Source: CAMCXE01 sp036520615 (GTDB lineage: Bacteria > Pseudomonadota > Gammaproteobacteria > Pseudomonadales > Cellvibrionaceae). From it: a stretch of DNA of 64,000 nucleotides. Below are positions 55,901 through 63,627 of the stretch, piece after piece. The translations under genes and the position numbers were made by a program. Positions within the stretch are counted from its first letter, which is position 1. Every line of letters begins with the position of its first letter. The notes under the pieces are model-generated. The model had not been told where the DNA came from, made no database searches, and worked only from the letters and a program-made list of their open reading frames with translations. Location of the stretch: the NCBI GenBank assembly GCA_036520615.1, contig DATDJI010000090.1:1-64000 (forward strand). The letters are read 5' to 3'.

Positions 55901-57019
55901 AGCATTTTTGGAATCTTTTCTGTATACAGAAATAGCTTCTGAGCTGTGATCGTGAAAACTTACCTTTGATGGGTAATGCCCTAACCAAATATTTTTATTA
56001 TTGTCTTCATAGATAGACATGGTCGCACTAAAGGCAGGTGCACCAGGCTCCCCAAATTGATAATTAAAGAGAGTAAAACTTTCAGATTTTTCGTCAAATA
56101 AGCCAACTCCGCGCCCAAATCCAATCCAAATTCGTCCATCCGATGCAACCATCACTTCCCCAGCAGCATTATCGGGCAGGCTTTTGGGATTTTTAGGATC
56201 ATTTCTGAAGCGGCGAAATTGGTGAGTTTGTGTATTAAATATATAAATGCCGCCGCCCATAGTGCCACCAATAATATTACCCGCTGCATTCTCGGCAATT
56301 GCTCGCAGCGCGTTATCGTCTTTCGAGTCAGGGTGTTCTGGGTCTGGAATAAAGAGTAAAAACTGTTTTGTTGTAGCATCAAATAAATTAATACCGCGTG
56401 CACTTGTAATCCAAATACGTTTATGCGAATCAACTAATATTTTCAGAATCGCTTTATTTAAAACATCAGTAGCTCCCGGTGCATCATGAGAATCAGCTTG
56501 TCGCCAGATTGTTTTTCGAGTCTTTTTATCGAAAATAGCAGCTCCTGCACTTTCACCACCTATAATTAAGTCGCCTGAGGGTAATTCATCTATATCATTC
56601 AAAGGGTTCAAGAAAAAGGGATCCACCGATCCATCCTGGGCAACAGGTCTAATTAAAACCTCCCTATCCGCATCGAATATATATATCCCGCCTAACGAGC
56701 TAATCCACAGGGTACCGGCGCTATCTTCGAATATATCGGTGACAAAATAAGGGCTTATTTTTTTGACCTCCTGCCCTTTTTGCTCTAAAACCCGAATCTC
56801 CTGAAATGCGTAAGCGTTGTAACGTAATAAGGCATTGCGCGCGCCAAACCACATATAGCCGTTTTTGTCTTGAAAAATAGCTTGTATCTCGCCGGGTGCA
56901 GCGTCTTCAAGCATTACTTCAAAATTAGGCATTCCTGCCTGCGCGCAGCTGATAAGGCTGCACCCGAGCAAGATTAAATAACGTAGTAACTGCAGTAACA
57001 GGTTTGTATTTGCGCCCAT
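52904..57019 (-). CDS. Beta-propeller sensor with CheA-type Hpt and ATPase domains (copy 2)
   Basis: A 1371-residue paralogue of the downstream sensor with the same domain order: signal peptide, propeller blades (about 32-715), Y_Y_Y, transmembrane helix (about 815-838), PAS, Hpt with HTIKGNSRTHG (His near 1059), and a CheA-type ATPase (HVLTNAIDHGIE, SDDGGGLN, SGRGVGMNAV near 1320). Conservation with copy 1 is high in the Y_Y_Y, PAS and kinase parts and lower in parts of the propeller. The residue after GMN is Asn where copy 1 and CheA have Asp (GMD). ATG start with AGGA upstream. Output partner unknown; no receiver is fused. Confidence 0.85.
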   Translation of the reverse strand: MGANTNLLLQLLRYLILLGCSLISCAQAGMPNFEVMLEDAAPGEIQAIFQDKNGYMWFGARNALLRYNAYAFQEIRVLEQKGQEVKKISPYFVTDIFEDSAGTLWISSLGGIYIFDADREVLIRPVAQDGSVDPFFLNPLNDIDELPSGDLIIGGESAGAAIFDKKTRKTIWRQADSHDAPGATDVLNKAILKILVDSHKRIWITSARGINLFDATTKQFLLFIPDPEHPDSKDDNALRAIAENAAGNIIGGTMGGGIYIFNTQTHQFRRFRNDPKNPKSLPDNAAGEVMVASDGRIWIGFGRGVGLFDEKSESFTLFNYQFGEPGAPAFSATMSIYEDNNKNIWLGHYPSKVSFHDHSSEAISVYRKDSKNAAAISDNNVLAVVEDKKNNLWLSVGAGVDYFDRQAETFKHYNEKIGNYPARGTLSGYMDRQSALWIGSWMEGFYKFNPVTDRFDSMPANATLANSKEKRSSELNDRIIWGFCERSDNSFWIGTHYAGVSRYDKDNGTFTKYKNEGSANSLANNIAWTCLEDRKGRFWVGTADGLSLMDKYGETFKNYVHKEDDKHSLRSGSVLDIYEDKKGRLWFATNEGLHLYREASDDFEVFTTEDGFVNQTIRALTEDRLGNLWLGTNNGIVQFNPDTHKVKNYLFFAGKKGGAINTGAALTSSFGEVMFGTIDGLIIIDVDRLTSNQMQAPVVLTDFKVFAKSVSPDEPNSPLKKSLNNTDTIILNYTKRMFSFEFSLLNYRSAYKNNYAYMLEGFDQNWREIGNSRESQYTNLSPGKYVFKVRGANNDGVWTEEPKSIVVIQLPPPWKTWWAYIIYAVLLAASIAYWVYLQKLKQRRVEEQNRLLEDKVAERTRDLAEKNKDIQTLLSNMRQGLFTVEESGVIHHEYSTFLESIFETQSIAGRNVIELLFENALIDEDIASQVESSVYSIIGEDELNYDMNAHLLIREYKLNINDQIKILSLDWNPIFDARANVIKLMVSVRDVTELKALEAEAGIKKRELDIVSQLLPISGRKFNDFYRSADSYIRINSQLAEQADVFDKVLITKIFRNMHTIKGNSRTHGFSYIANTAHEAESLFDQLQSFTTEQAREKLLLAIETVAAVINEYNQVYTHVLMRNDRTSAHENGVWVTMEAIEGLKSTAQTISLVAPESSRSIISIINKSCSAPLSQVIASTVESLPIIATELGKQAPKVVIQDAGILIKESAHDLLQDVFTHVLTNAIDHGIEDAPTRVALNKNSYGTISISLSSTENSLSIQISDDGGGLNLQRLYLKGLETGLFDKAKPVYRKDLANSIFAAGLSTKLKLDTISGRGVGMNAVKQLVLDFGGDVFVDIEEADTIFIPTEQSHIIDFVLRLILPASRCIV

Positions 57020-57491
57020 TTCGTTATCCTAATAACTGCGCCATGAATACCTACATCGCAACTGGGTTTCATCAAGGCTTAAATGGTTCCTCTTTACATC
57101 GCTGCGAAACTGCTGCCTATAAATTAGAAGACAGCGGTTAATGATCTACGACAGGACTAAAGAGGATTTGAAGCTAGCCAGCATTAGTTATAGACCAATA
57201 ACATTCCTTAACGAATGTCTTTTGTGCCTTAATCATAATTACTGACCATGCCAGCGAAAGGGAGAATTTGCGGATATAGCTCTTTTGTTAAAGCCTTGCT
57301 TGCACAGGCAGAAGCCACAGCGTGATGGGTATATCTATCTAAACAGATGTTGGCCGGGATTTAGTGGACTTGTGACGAAGACTAGAGGCGTAAATACAGC
57401 AGGCTCGATTAACGTGCATTGGCTGAATTTACTTTTAGGAAAACGCAGGCCAGATTTTAACTACCAAACACAATAATTACGTGCTGTTGCT
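57020..57491. other. Intergenic region between propeller kinase copy 2 and rcnA
   Basis: About 470 bases. The open frame at 57285-57476 has no family resemblance or ribosome site and is not counted. No clear hairpin terminator for rcnA is visible. The promoter of copy 2 should be here. Confidence 0.4.
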
Positions 57492-58364
57492 TTACCCCAC
57501 TATTAAATAACTGCCGACTACCAACATTAAACACGCAGATAGCCAAGGCGCGTATACGCCAATGCGGTTAATCCATGGCAATCGTTGCTGCGCATGTTTA
57601 AAACCAAGGGCAGCTATTAGGCCGCTAGCGGTTAACGTAAGCGCAAGCCCCAGGCTAAAGGCTACAACCAGAGCAAATCCTATGGCCACTTGTTGCGCTT
57701 GCAGGCAAAGCGCAAGCACCGCTATAGAAGCGGGGCACGGAATCAGCCCGCCGCTTAAGCCAAACACAATTATTTGCCCCCAACTGGCCTGGCCTGCGGC
57801 AAAGCGGCGTTGAATATCCCGCGCATGGCCCAGATCATGGGCAGAAAGCGCAGCGGCGTCCTCTGCGGGAATTACGTAAGTGCGTGCGCTGGATCGAACG
57901 TTCGGATCATGCTCATGTGAATGATCGTCATGCGAATCATCGTTATGTGAATGGTCATCATGGGAGTGATCATGATCATCGTGTCCATGGGTGTACTGCT
58001 CGCTGTGGTTGTGCCGCCTCCGCAGCCGCAGCAAATTCCACAGCATCCAGCTTGCGACCAGTATTACCAGCACACCGCTGATTTGGGTCAAGCGTCCTTC
58101 GCTTAATAGCTCCTGAGCCTGCGGGCCAAAATACAGGCCGACCGCCGCAATACACCAGACAATCGCGCTGTGAGAAATTGCCACACACAGGCCGAGCACC
58201 ATTGCCTGCTGCCAGGTACCGCGCACGGCAATAATAAATGCGGCCATTAAAGATTTAGAATGGCCCGGCTCCAGCCCATGTAAGGCGCCGATACTTAAGG
58301 CCGTAGGCAGAAACCACCAGGCGTGGGCAGCTCCCTGATTTAACAATTCGCTGAACTGATCCAT
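57492..58364 (-). CDS. rcnA: Nickel/cobalt efflux transporter RcnA-like
   Basis: A 290-residue NiCoT-type membrane protein with about six helices that closely follows E. coli RcnA in order of segments: ALSIGALHGLEPGHSKSLMAAF at the start, a cytoplasmic His/Asp-rich loop (about residues 118-155), then GLSGGLIPCPASIAVLALCL and SLGLALTLTASG. It should export excess nickel and cobalt. No RcnR-type repressor gene is next to it. It begins 46 bases after the lptG stop, so readthrough from lptFG is possible. The substrate is inferred from the family. Confidence 0.85.
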   Translation of the reverse strand: MDQFSELLNQGAAHAWWFLPTALSIGALHGLEPGHSKSLMAAFIIAVRGTWQQAMVLGLCVAISHSAIVWCIAAVGLYFGPQAQELLSEGRLTQISGVLVILVASWMLWNLLRLRRRHNHSEQYTHGHDDHDHSHDDHSHNDDSHDDHSHEHDPNVRSSARTYVIPAEDAAALSAHDLGHARDIQRRFAAGQASWGQIIVFGLSGGLIPCPASIAVLALCLQAQQVAIGFALVVAFSLGLALTLTASGLIAALGFKHAQQRLPWINRIGVYAPWLSACLMLVVGSYLIVG

Positions 58365-58410
58365 AAGGCCTCATACCTTGCCGAGAAATGCCGCAAACCC
58401 TGCTGCGGTT

Positions 58411-59472
58411 TTAGGCGCCGCGCCGCAATAAATACATGCCGATAACCGCGCAGAGCGCAATGGGCAGCAGCACAGCAACAAACGGGGAAAAACCAAATAA
58501 CACGCTGCTGGGGCCGAGCAAATCCTGACTGGTGCGAAAGCCGATTCCCACCATAACGCCGCCAAACACCCGCGAGCCCATAGCGACTTGTCGTAAGGGC
58601 CCAAAAATAAACGAGATCGCAATCATCACTAGGCTTGTAATAGCCAGCGGCTGCAGGGCCTTCTTCCAAAAGGCAAGCCAAAACTCCTTGCCATCCTGGC
58701 CCTGCTCGTCCAAATATTTAGCGTAAGAAAAAAGCCGCAACATCGGCAGGTTATCTTTACCCAACATCAACACTTGCAGCAGTGTAGGGTTGAGGGCCGA
58801 AGCCCAGGAGCGCTGGTCGAATGTGCCTGCGTTCACCTGCGTGGGGGTAAGTTCTGTGTATTGACCGTCCCGCTCCTGCCACTGGCCACGCTGGTATTCG
58901 GCTGTTTTAGCGTAGCTGGAACGCAACAGACGGCCATCGTCGTTGAATTCAAACCGGCTGACGCCGATTAAATCGCCGTTAGGTAAAAGCGCGGCAAAGT
59001 GCATATATTCATTGCCTTCGCGGTTCCACATGCCCTGGCCTGAGGTAATCGCGGAATCGCGCCCTAGCACTAAAGCCTTGCGGGATTCCCCATATTGATC
59101 AGTAAACGGAGTGACAAATTCGCCGAGAAACACCCCGAGCATAATGAACCCCAACACCGGACGCATAACCGAGGTGAGAATCTGTAATAGTGAGACACCA
59201 GCCGCGCGCATGACGACTAATTCGCTGCTGCCGGCCAATAGGCCTAAACCAATTAAACAGCCAACTAAAGCAGCTAGCGGTAAATAATCGTATATCCCTG
59301 TGGGTAAAGAAAAGGCTACATATATAAGGATTTCGTAAAAATTATAGGCTCCGCGCATCTGCCCCAGCTGGTCAACCATTTCGGAAATTGCCTGCAAGGC
59401 GACTATCACCAGTAATACGATAAAAATCGCCCCGGCAACACTGCGGCCGATATAGCTGTGCAACAGATTCAT
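58411..59472 (-). CDS. lptG: LPS export permease LptG
   Basis: About 353 residues: three N-terminal helices, a periplasmic beta-jellyroll domain, and three C-terminal helices. LptG pairs with LptF and the ATPase LptB2 to extract lipopolysaccharide from the inner membrane. The start MNLLHSYIGRSVAGAI is chosen because its ATG overlaps the lptF stop (ATGA); the frame extends five codons further. SSELVVMRAAGVSLLQIL near residue 85 is the typical coupling-helix region. Confidence 0.94.
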   Translation of the reverse strand: MNLLHSYIGRSVAGAIFIVLLVIVALQAISEMVDQLGQMRGAYNFYEILIYVAFSLPTGIYDYLPLAALVGCLIGLGLLAGSSELVVMRAAGVSLLQILTSVMRPVLGFIMLGVFLGEFVTPFTDQYGESRKALVLGRDSAITSGQGMWNREGNEYMHFAALLPNGDLIGVSRFEFNDDGRLLRSSYAKTAEYQRGQWQERDGQYTELTPTQVNAGTFDQRSWASALNPTLLQVLMLGKDNLPMLRLFSYAKYLDEQGQDGKEFWLAFWKKALQPLAITSLVMIAISFIFGPLRQVAMGSRVFGGVMVGIGFRTSQDLLGPSSVLFGFSPFVAVLLPIALCAVIGMYLLRRGA

Positions 59473-60554
59473 TTGGCCACCTTCCAAAACAACAAGCGTT
59501 TAGGATCAAACAGTACCCAGGCCAGTAACGCAAACGCGCCGTGCACCCACCAGAGTAAAAAAGGCAATGAGTTTTTGCCCGTTTCCATCGCTCCGCGCGC
59601 CGCATTGGCCAACACTAAATACACCACATAAAGCAGAATGGCCGGGATCAGTTTAGCGTAGCGACCTGTGCGCGGTTGTGTGCGCGCCAAGGGTACGCTC
59701 AGTGCTACCACAATTAATACGAGCACCGGCATAGATAAGCGCCACTGCAATGTGGCCTTAGCTTCTTTATCCGTAGCTTTAAGCAATTGGAACGTGGAGA
59801 GCATATCGCTGAATTTTTTGGGTTTGGCGTCCACCGCAGGCTGTGGCACGTATTGTTGGTAGGTGGCAAATTCCACCTCTTCATAGTTAGCTTGCCCAGG
59901 CGAGCCGCGATACTGCACGCCCTGCCCCAGCACTAAAAAGCGCTTAGCGGACTTATCATCAGTTATTGTGTAGCCGGTTTTTGCTGTCATCACTGAGAGC
60001 GCATCGCTGCCTTCATCTTTACCAGCTAAAAACACATTGCGCAGAGTTTTGCCGCCTTCGTCCACACCCTGCACATAGGCTACGCCTGCGCTATTGCTTA
60101 ACCGGTGAAAGCGACCGGGCTTGAGGGTTTCAAATTCCGTACGATTGCGCTGCGCAGCTAATAAGCTCTCAGCCGCACGCGCACCCACTGGGCTTAAATA
60201 AAGGGAGAAAAAAGCCACTACGGCGGCAACTGCCAGGCCACAGACAAGGCTGTAGCGCAAAATAGTGCCTTCACTTACACCGCAAGCGGATAGCACGGTC
60301 ATTTCGCTATCAATATACAAGCGCCCATAGGCAAGAAGAATTGCAATGAACAACCCGAGCGGAAGGATCAGTTCTAAGTAGCCGGGTAAGCGAAAGCTCA
60401 AAAGCGTAAACACTACGCCCGCATCGAGTTTGCCCGAGGCAGCTTCGGCTAAATAGCGTACAAAACGGCCGCTTAAAATCACTAGTAACAACACCAAGCT
60501 CACCGCCGCCATGCTCTGCAGCATTTCGCGGGCGAGGTAACGAAACAAAATCAC
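59469..60554 (-). CDS. lptF: LPS export permease LptF
   Basis: About 361 residues with the same six-helix plus jellyroll layout as LptG, its partner in the LptB2FG transporter. ILFRYLAREML at the start and DSEMTVLSACGVSEGTIL near residue 90 are typical. The GTG at 60554 gives the usual family N-terminus; a TTG 11 codons upstream (60587) is the only longer alternative. It is divergent from pepA, as in E. coli and pseudomonads. Confidence 0.93.
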   Translation of the reverse strand: MILFRYLAREMLQSMAAVSLVLLLVILSGRFVRYLAEAASGKLDAGVVFTLLSFRLPGYLELILPLGLFIAILLAYGRLYIDSEMTVLSACGVSEGTILRYSLVCGLAVAAVVAFFSLYLSPVGARAAESLLAAQRNRTEFETLKPGRFHRLSNSAGVAYVQGVDEGGKTLRNVFLAGKDEGSDALSVMTAKTGYTITDDKSAKRFLVLGQGVQYRGSPGQANYEEVEFATYQQYVPQPAVDAKPKKFSDMLSTFQLLKATDKEAKATLQWRLSMPVLVLIVVALSVPLARTQPRTGRYAKLIPAILLYVVYLVLANAARGAMETGKNSLPFLLWWVHGAFALLAWVLFDPKRLLFWKVAK

Positions 60555-60765
60555 AAGCGCAATCCAGGTTAACTGAAGGAGGGCCAAACCCGAGACGAGG
60601 TGCGGGGAGAGGCATGATATTCGCTTCCAAAGCCGCCACGCCGTGCCTTAAGCCAAAGCAATAGGCTACACTGATCGGCTGCAAACACAGGCTGGCGATT
60701 ATGGTGGCAAGCCCCACACAAGTCTACCCGCTGCACATTCACTTCAAACCTCAGGTGAGCGATTT

Positions 60766-62238
60766 ATGGAGTTATCCTCTAAGCTACTGCCACTGCAAAC
60801 AAGCAAAACCGGCTGCGCCATTGTGGCGGTATTTGCGGACAAAACCTTCAGTGAAGATTACAAACGTCTGGATGGCGTCAGCCAAGAGTCTATAAGCCGC
60901 TTGATAAAAGCAGGCGATTTTGTCTTTAAGACCGGCCAAATTGCCTGGATCAATTCCCCTCCAAAAGCCGCTTATCAGCGCGTGTTGTTAGTCTGCTTAG
61001 GCGCCAGCGCCAGTGGCATCAGCCTAAAAGATTACACATTGAGCCTGCAGCAAGTAGCCAAAGCGCTCGCTACTCGCCCAGTGGGCAACGCCACTATCTA
61101 TTTAAATGGCATCGACGGTTTAAGCGCTCACACCATGGGCTTCTGGGCCGCTGAGGTATTTAGCAAACAGGCCTATAGGTACACCACGACTAAAAAGCCC
61201 AAAGAGGGCATTCACGATATTAATTACCTGCAATTGAGCCTATCCAAAGCGCAGGCTAAGGCAGCAGCACAGGGTTTAGCGCAAGGGGAAGCAGTAGGCC
61301 ACGGCATCAACTTCGCCCGCCAACTGGGCAACTTGCCCGGCAATATATGTACGCCCAGTTATTTAGCCCGCGAAGCTGAGCGCCTTGCTAAAACCGACAA
61401 AAACTTCAGCGTTAAAATTTTGGATGAAAAAGCCATGGCCAAACTGGGCATGGGCTCGCTGCTCTCGGTGGCGCGCGGCTCCGCCGAGCCTCCGCATTTA
61501 ATTGTGTTGGAATACAAGGGCAAAACCAGCAAACAACCCCATGTACTAGTCGGCAAAGGCGTGACCTTTGATACCGGCGGTATCAGCTTAAAACCTGGCG
61601 CAGGCATGGATGAAATGAAATTCGATATGTGTGGAGCAGCATCTGTGCTCGGCACGCTGGCTGCCTTGTCACAAATGCAAGCGGCCGTGCATGTGGTAGG
61701 AATTATCGCCACCGTTGAGAATATGCCCGGCAGCCGCGCCACCAAACCTGGCGATGTGGTTACGTCCATGTCCGGCCAGACTATTGAGATTCTTAATACC
61801 GACGCTGAAGGCAGGTTAATTCTGTGCGATGCTCTCACTTACGCTGAACGCTTTAACCCGAAAACAGTAGTCGATATAGCCACCCTCACTGGCGCCTGTG
61901 TCGTCGCGCTCGGCCACCATGCCAGCGGCGTATTTTCCAATAATCAGCCGTTGGCGAATGCATTAATAGCCGCAGGTGAAGCGACGCAGGATCGCGCCTG
62001 GCAAATGCCACTTTGGGATGATTATCAAAAAGGCCTCGATAGTAATTTTGCCGACATCGCCAATATCGGCGGCCGCGAAGGCGGCGCTATTACGGCTGCG
62101 TGTTTTCTCAGCCGCTTCACCAAAGCATACACTTGGGCGCATTTGGATATAGCCGGAACCGCCTGGCACTCTGGCGGCGCCAAGGGTGCGACCGGCCGCC
62201 CAGTGGGCCTGTTAGTGAACTATCTGCTCAACGCCTAA
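60766..62238 (+). CDS. pepA: Leucyl aminopeptidase PepA
   Basis: A 490-residue M17 family cytoplasmic aminopeptidase with two metals. The metal-binding and catalytic region is intact: VGKGVTFDTGGISLKPGAGM near residue 262 (Lys and Asp) and NTDAEGRLILCDALTYAE near 343 (Asp, Glu, Arg). The N-terminal domain is typical. It is divergent from lptF and followed after one base by holC; in other gammaproteobacteria PepA can also bind DNA in gene control and plasmid resolution. Confidence 0.96.
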   Translation: MELSSKLLPLQTSKTGCAIVAVFADKTFSEDYKRLDGVSQESISRLIKAGDFVFKTGQIAWINSPPKAAYQRVLLVCLGASASGISLKDYTLSLQQVAKALATRPVGNATIYLNGIDGLSAHTMGFWAAEVFSKQAYRYTTTKKPKEGIHDINYLQLSLSKAQAKAAAQGLAQGEAVGHGINFARQLGNLPGNICTPSYLAREAERLAKTDKNFSVKILDEKAMAKLGMGSLLSVARGSAEPPHLIVLEYKGKTSKQPHVLVGKGVTFDTGGISLKPGAGMDEMKFDMCGAASVLGTLAALSQMQAAVHVVGIIATVENMPGSRATKPGDVVTSMSGQTIEILNTDAEGRLILCDALTYAERFNPKTVVDIATLTGACVVALGHHASGVFSNNQPLANALIAAGEATQDRAWQMPLWDDYQKGLDSNFADIANIGGREGGAITAACFLSRFTKAYTWAHLDIAGTAWHSGGAKGATGRPVGLLVNYLLNA

Positions 62239-62239
62239 C

Positions 62240-62662
62240 ATGTTAGGGCGTGCGGATTTTTATGTGTTGCCAGCAAGCGAAGATCGCATTCATTTCGCCT
62301 GCCGGCTAGTTGAAAAGGCCTACAAAATGGGCAATAGCGTTTGGCTGCGGGTCGACGAACAAGCGATAGCCGCGATTGATGAGAGCCTGTGGACGTTTAA
62401 ACCCGAATCGTTTGTGCCACACGCGGCGTATAACCCTGCCGCACAGTTAACTGACTGCCCGGTATGGTTAGTGACGCATTTACTACCTGATGGCCAATGC
62501 GATCTGTTGGTGAATCTAGCCTCACAACCGTTAGAGCCATCCACAAACGCAGGCCGAGTAGCAGAACTAGTAACTCAACAGGCCGACGTTTTGCAACTCA
62601 CTCGTCACCAATATGCGCGTTATAAAGCGCTAGAATGGACTATTAATACACACAAGCTTTAG
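62240..62662 (+). CDS. holC: DNA polymerase III chi subunit
   Basis: HolC (140 residues) links the clamp loader to single-strand-binding protein. The N-terminal RADFYVLPASEDRIHFACRLVEKAY and the central WLVTHLLPDGQCDLLVNLA segments are typical. It starts one base after the pepA stop, the conserved pepA-holC order. Confidence 0.92.
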   Translation: MLGRADFYVLPASEDRIHFACRLVEKAYKMGNSVWLRVDEQAIAAIDESLWTFKPESFVPHAAYNPAAQLTDCPVWLVTHLLPDGQCDLLVNLASQPLEPSTNAGRVAELVTQQADVLQLTRHQYARYKALEWTINTHKL

Positions 62663-62706
62663 CGGCTATATTTTCTTTTCACCATTCACACACCGTAGCA
62701 ACGCCT

Positions 62707-63594
62707 ATGTCAAAGCCTGAACCTACCGCCATTCATAAAGATAAAAATCATCTGGTAGCTGAACTCGAAGCCTTGCACCGCAGCCTAGCACCCGAGTCCA
62801 ACATACCAGTGTTAGTGGAAGCGGTGCTTGATGGCGAGGACGAGACACCGGATCTGGCCGTTCAAATCGACTTAGTGGATTCGTTGCTCGGCGATGATCA
62901 ACCGCCTGCTGCAGTAAAAAAGCCGCTGAAAACTAAAAGTAACCCAGCTGCTGCAGCTGAGCTGCAATTGGATTTAGGTTACGACCTGTTAGACGCTGCC
63001 GACTCCCCACTGCCGGAAGATCCAGGCGCAAACGAAAGCCTAAGCCAAGTCCATAACGATCCAATCAACTACACCGGCGACGACTTATTTATTAACCATG
63101 AAGACCGGGAAAGCCATTTCACCGATGAGCCCATAGGATTTGAAGATAACGACGAGCCGCCGTTATTGGAATTGGAGGACGCATTACCTGAGTCCTCCAG
63201 CGCGAAATTGGATACTGTATTTAAAGCCCTCAGCAGCCCAACGGAAGACCTCGACGACGAGAATCCATTTTTACCGGCCCATCTACGCGAAAAACTCCGC
63301 CGTAGCAAAGCTACGCTTATTGAAGAAATTCAGCGCTCAAGCGATGCCGTACATCAAAGCTCTGCGCTGATTAAAGCCTATACAACCGACACACAGCTTA
63401 AAAATCGCGACCGTTCAATCTCTCCTTCTTTAGCACCGACACCTAAAGAGGATCACCGTAAAGACAATCAAATTAAAGATAGCCACCAAGCGCTTATAGA
63501 CGAGTTAGTCGCAGAGTTTTTACCAAAGATTGAAGCCAAATTGCGGCTGAAACTTGCAGAACAGCTGGCGGATAAACCGCCTCGCGCGTTTTAA
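62707..63594 (+). CDS. Acidic hypothetical protein downstream of holC
   Basis: A 295-residue, strongly acidic, mostly low-complexity protein with no signal peptide or membrane helix. Its Asp/Glu-rich stretch (about 85-180) looks disordered; the C-terminal 35 residues (LIDELVAEFLPKIEAKLRLKLAEQ) form a likely amphipathic helix. A hypothetical gene of this kind lies between holC and valS in pseudomonads; here valS does not follow. I cannot assign a function. Confidence 0.7.
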   Translation: MSKPEPTAIHKDKNHLVAELEALHRSLAPESNIPVLVEAVLDGEDETPDLAVQIDLVDSLLGDDQPPAAVKKPLKTKSNPAAAAELQLDLGYDLLDAADSPLPEDPGANESLSQVHNDPINYTGDDLFINHEDRESHFTDEPIGFEDNDEPPLLELEDALPESSSAKLDTVFKALSSPTEDLDDENPFLPAHLREKLRRSKATLIEEIQRSSDAVHQSSALIKAYTTDTQLKNRDRSISPSLAPTPKEDHRKDNQIKDSHQALIDELVAEFLPKIEAKLRLKLAEQLADKPPRAF

Positions 63595-63627
63595 AGCGCT
63601 CTTGAACGGTTAAATTCACGCAGAGTA

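Noticed and set aside
57884..58081. Plus-strand His/Gly-rich frame opposite rcnA
   Set aside because: Antisense shadow of the His/Asp-rich loop of the transporter.
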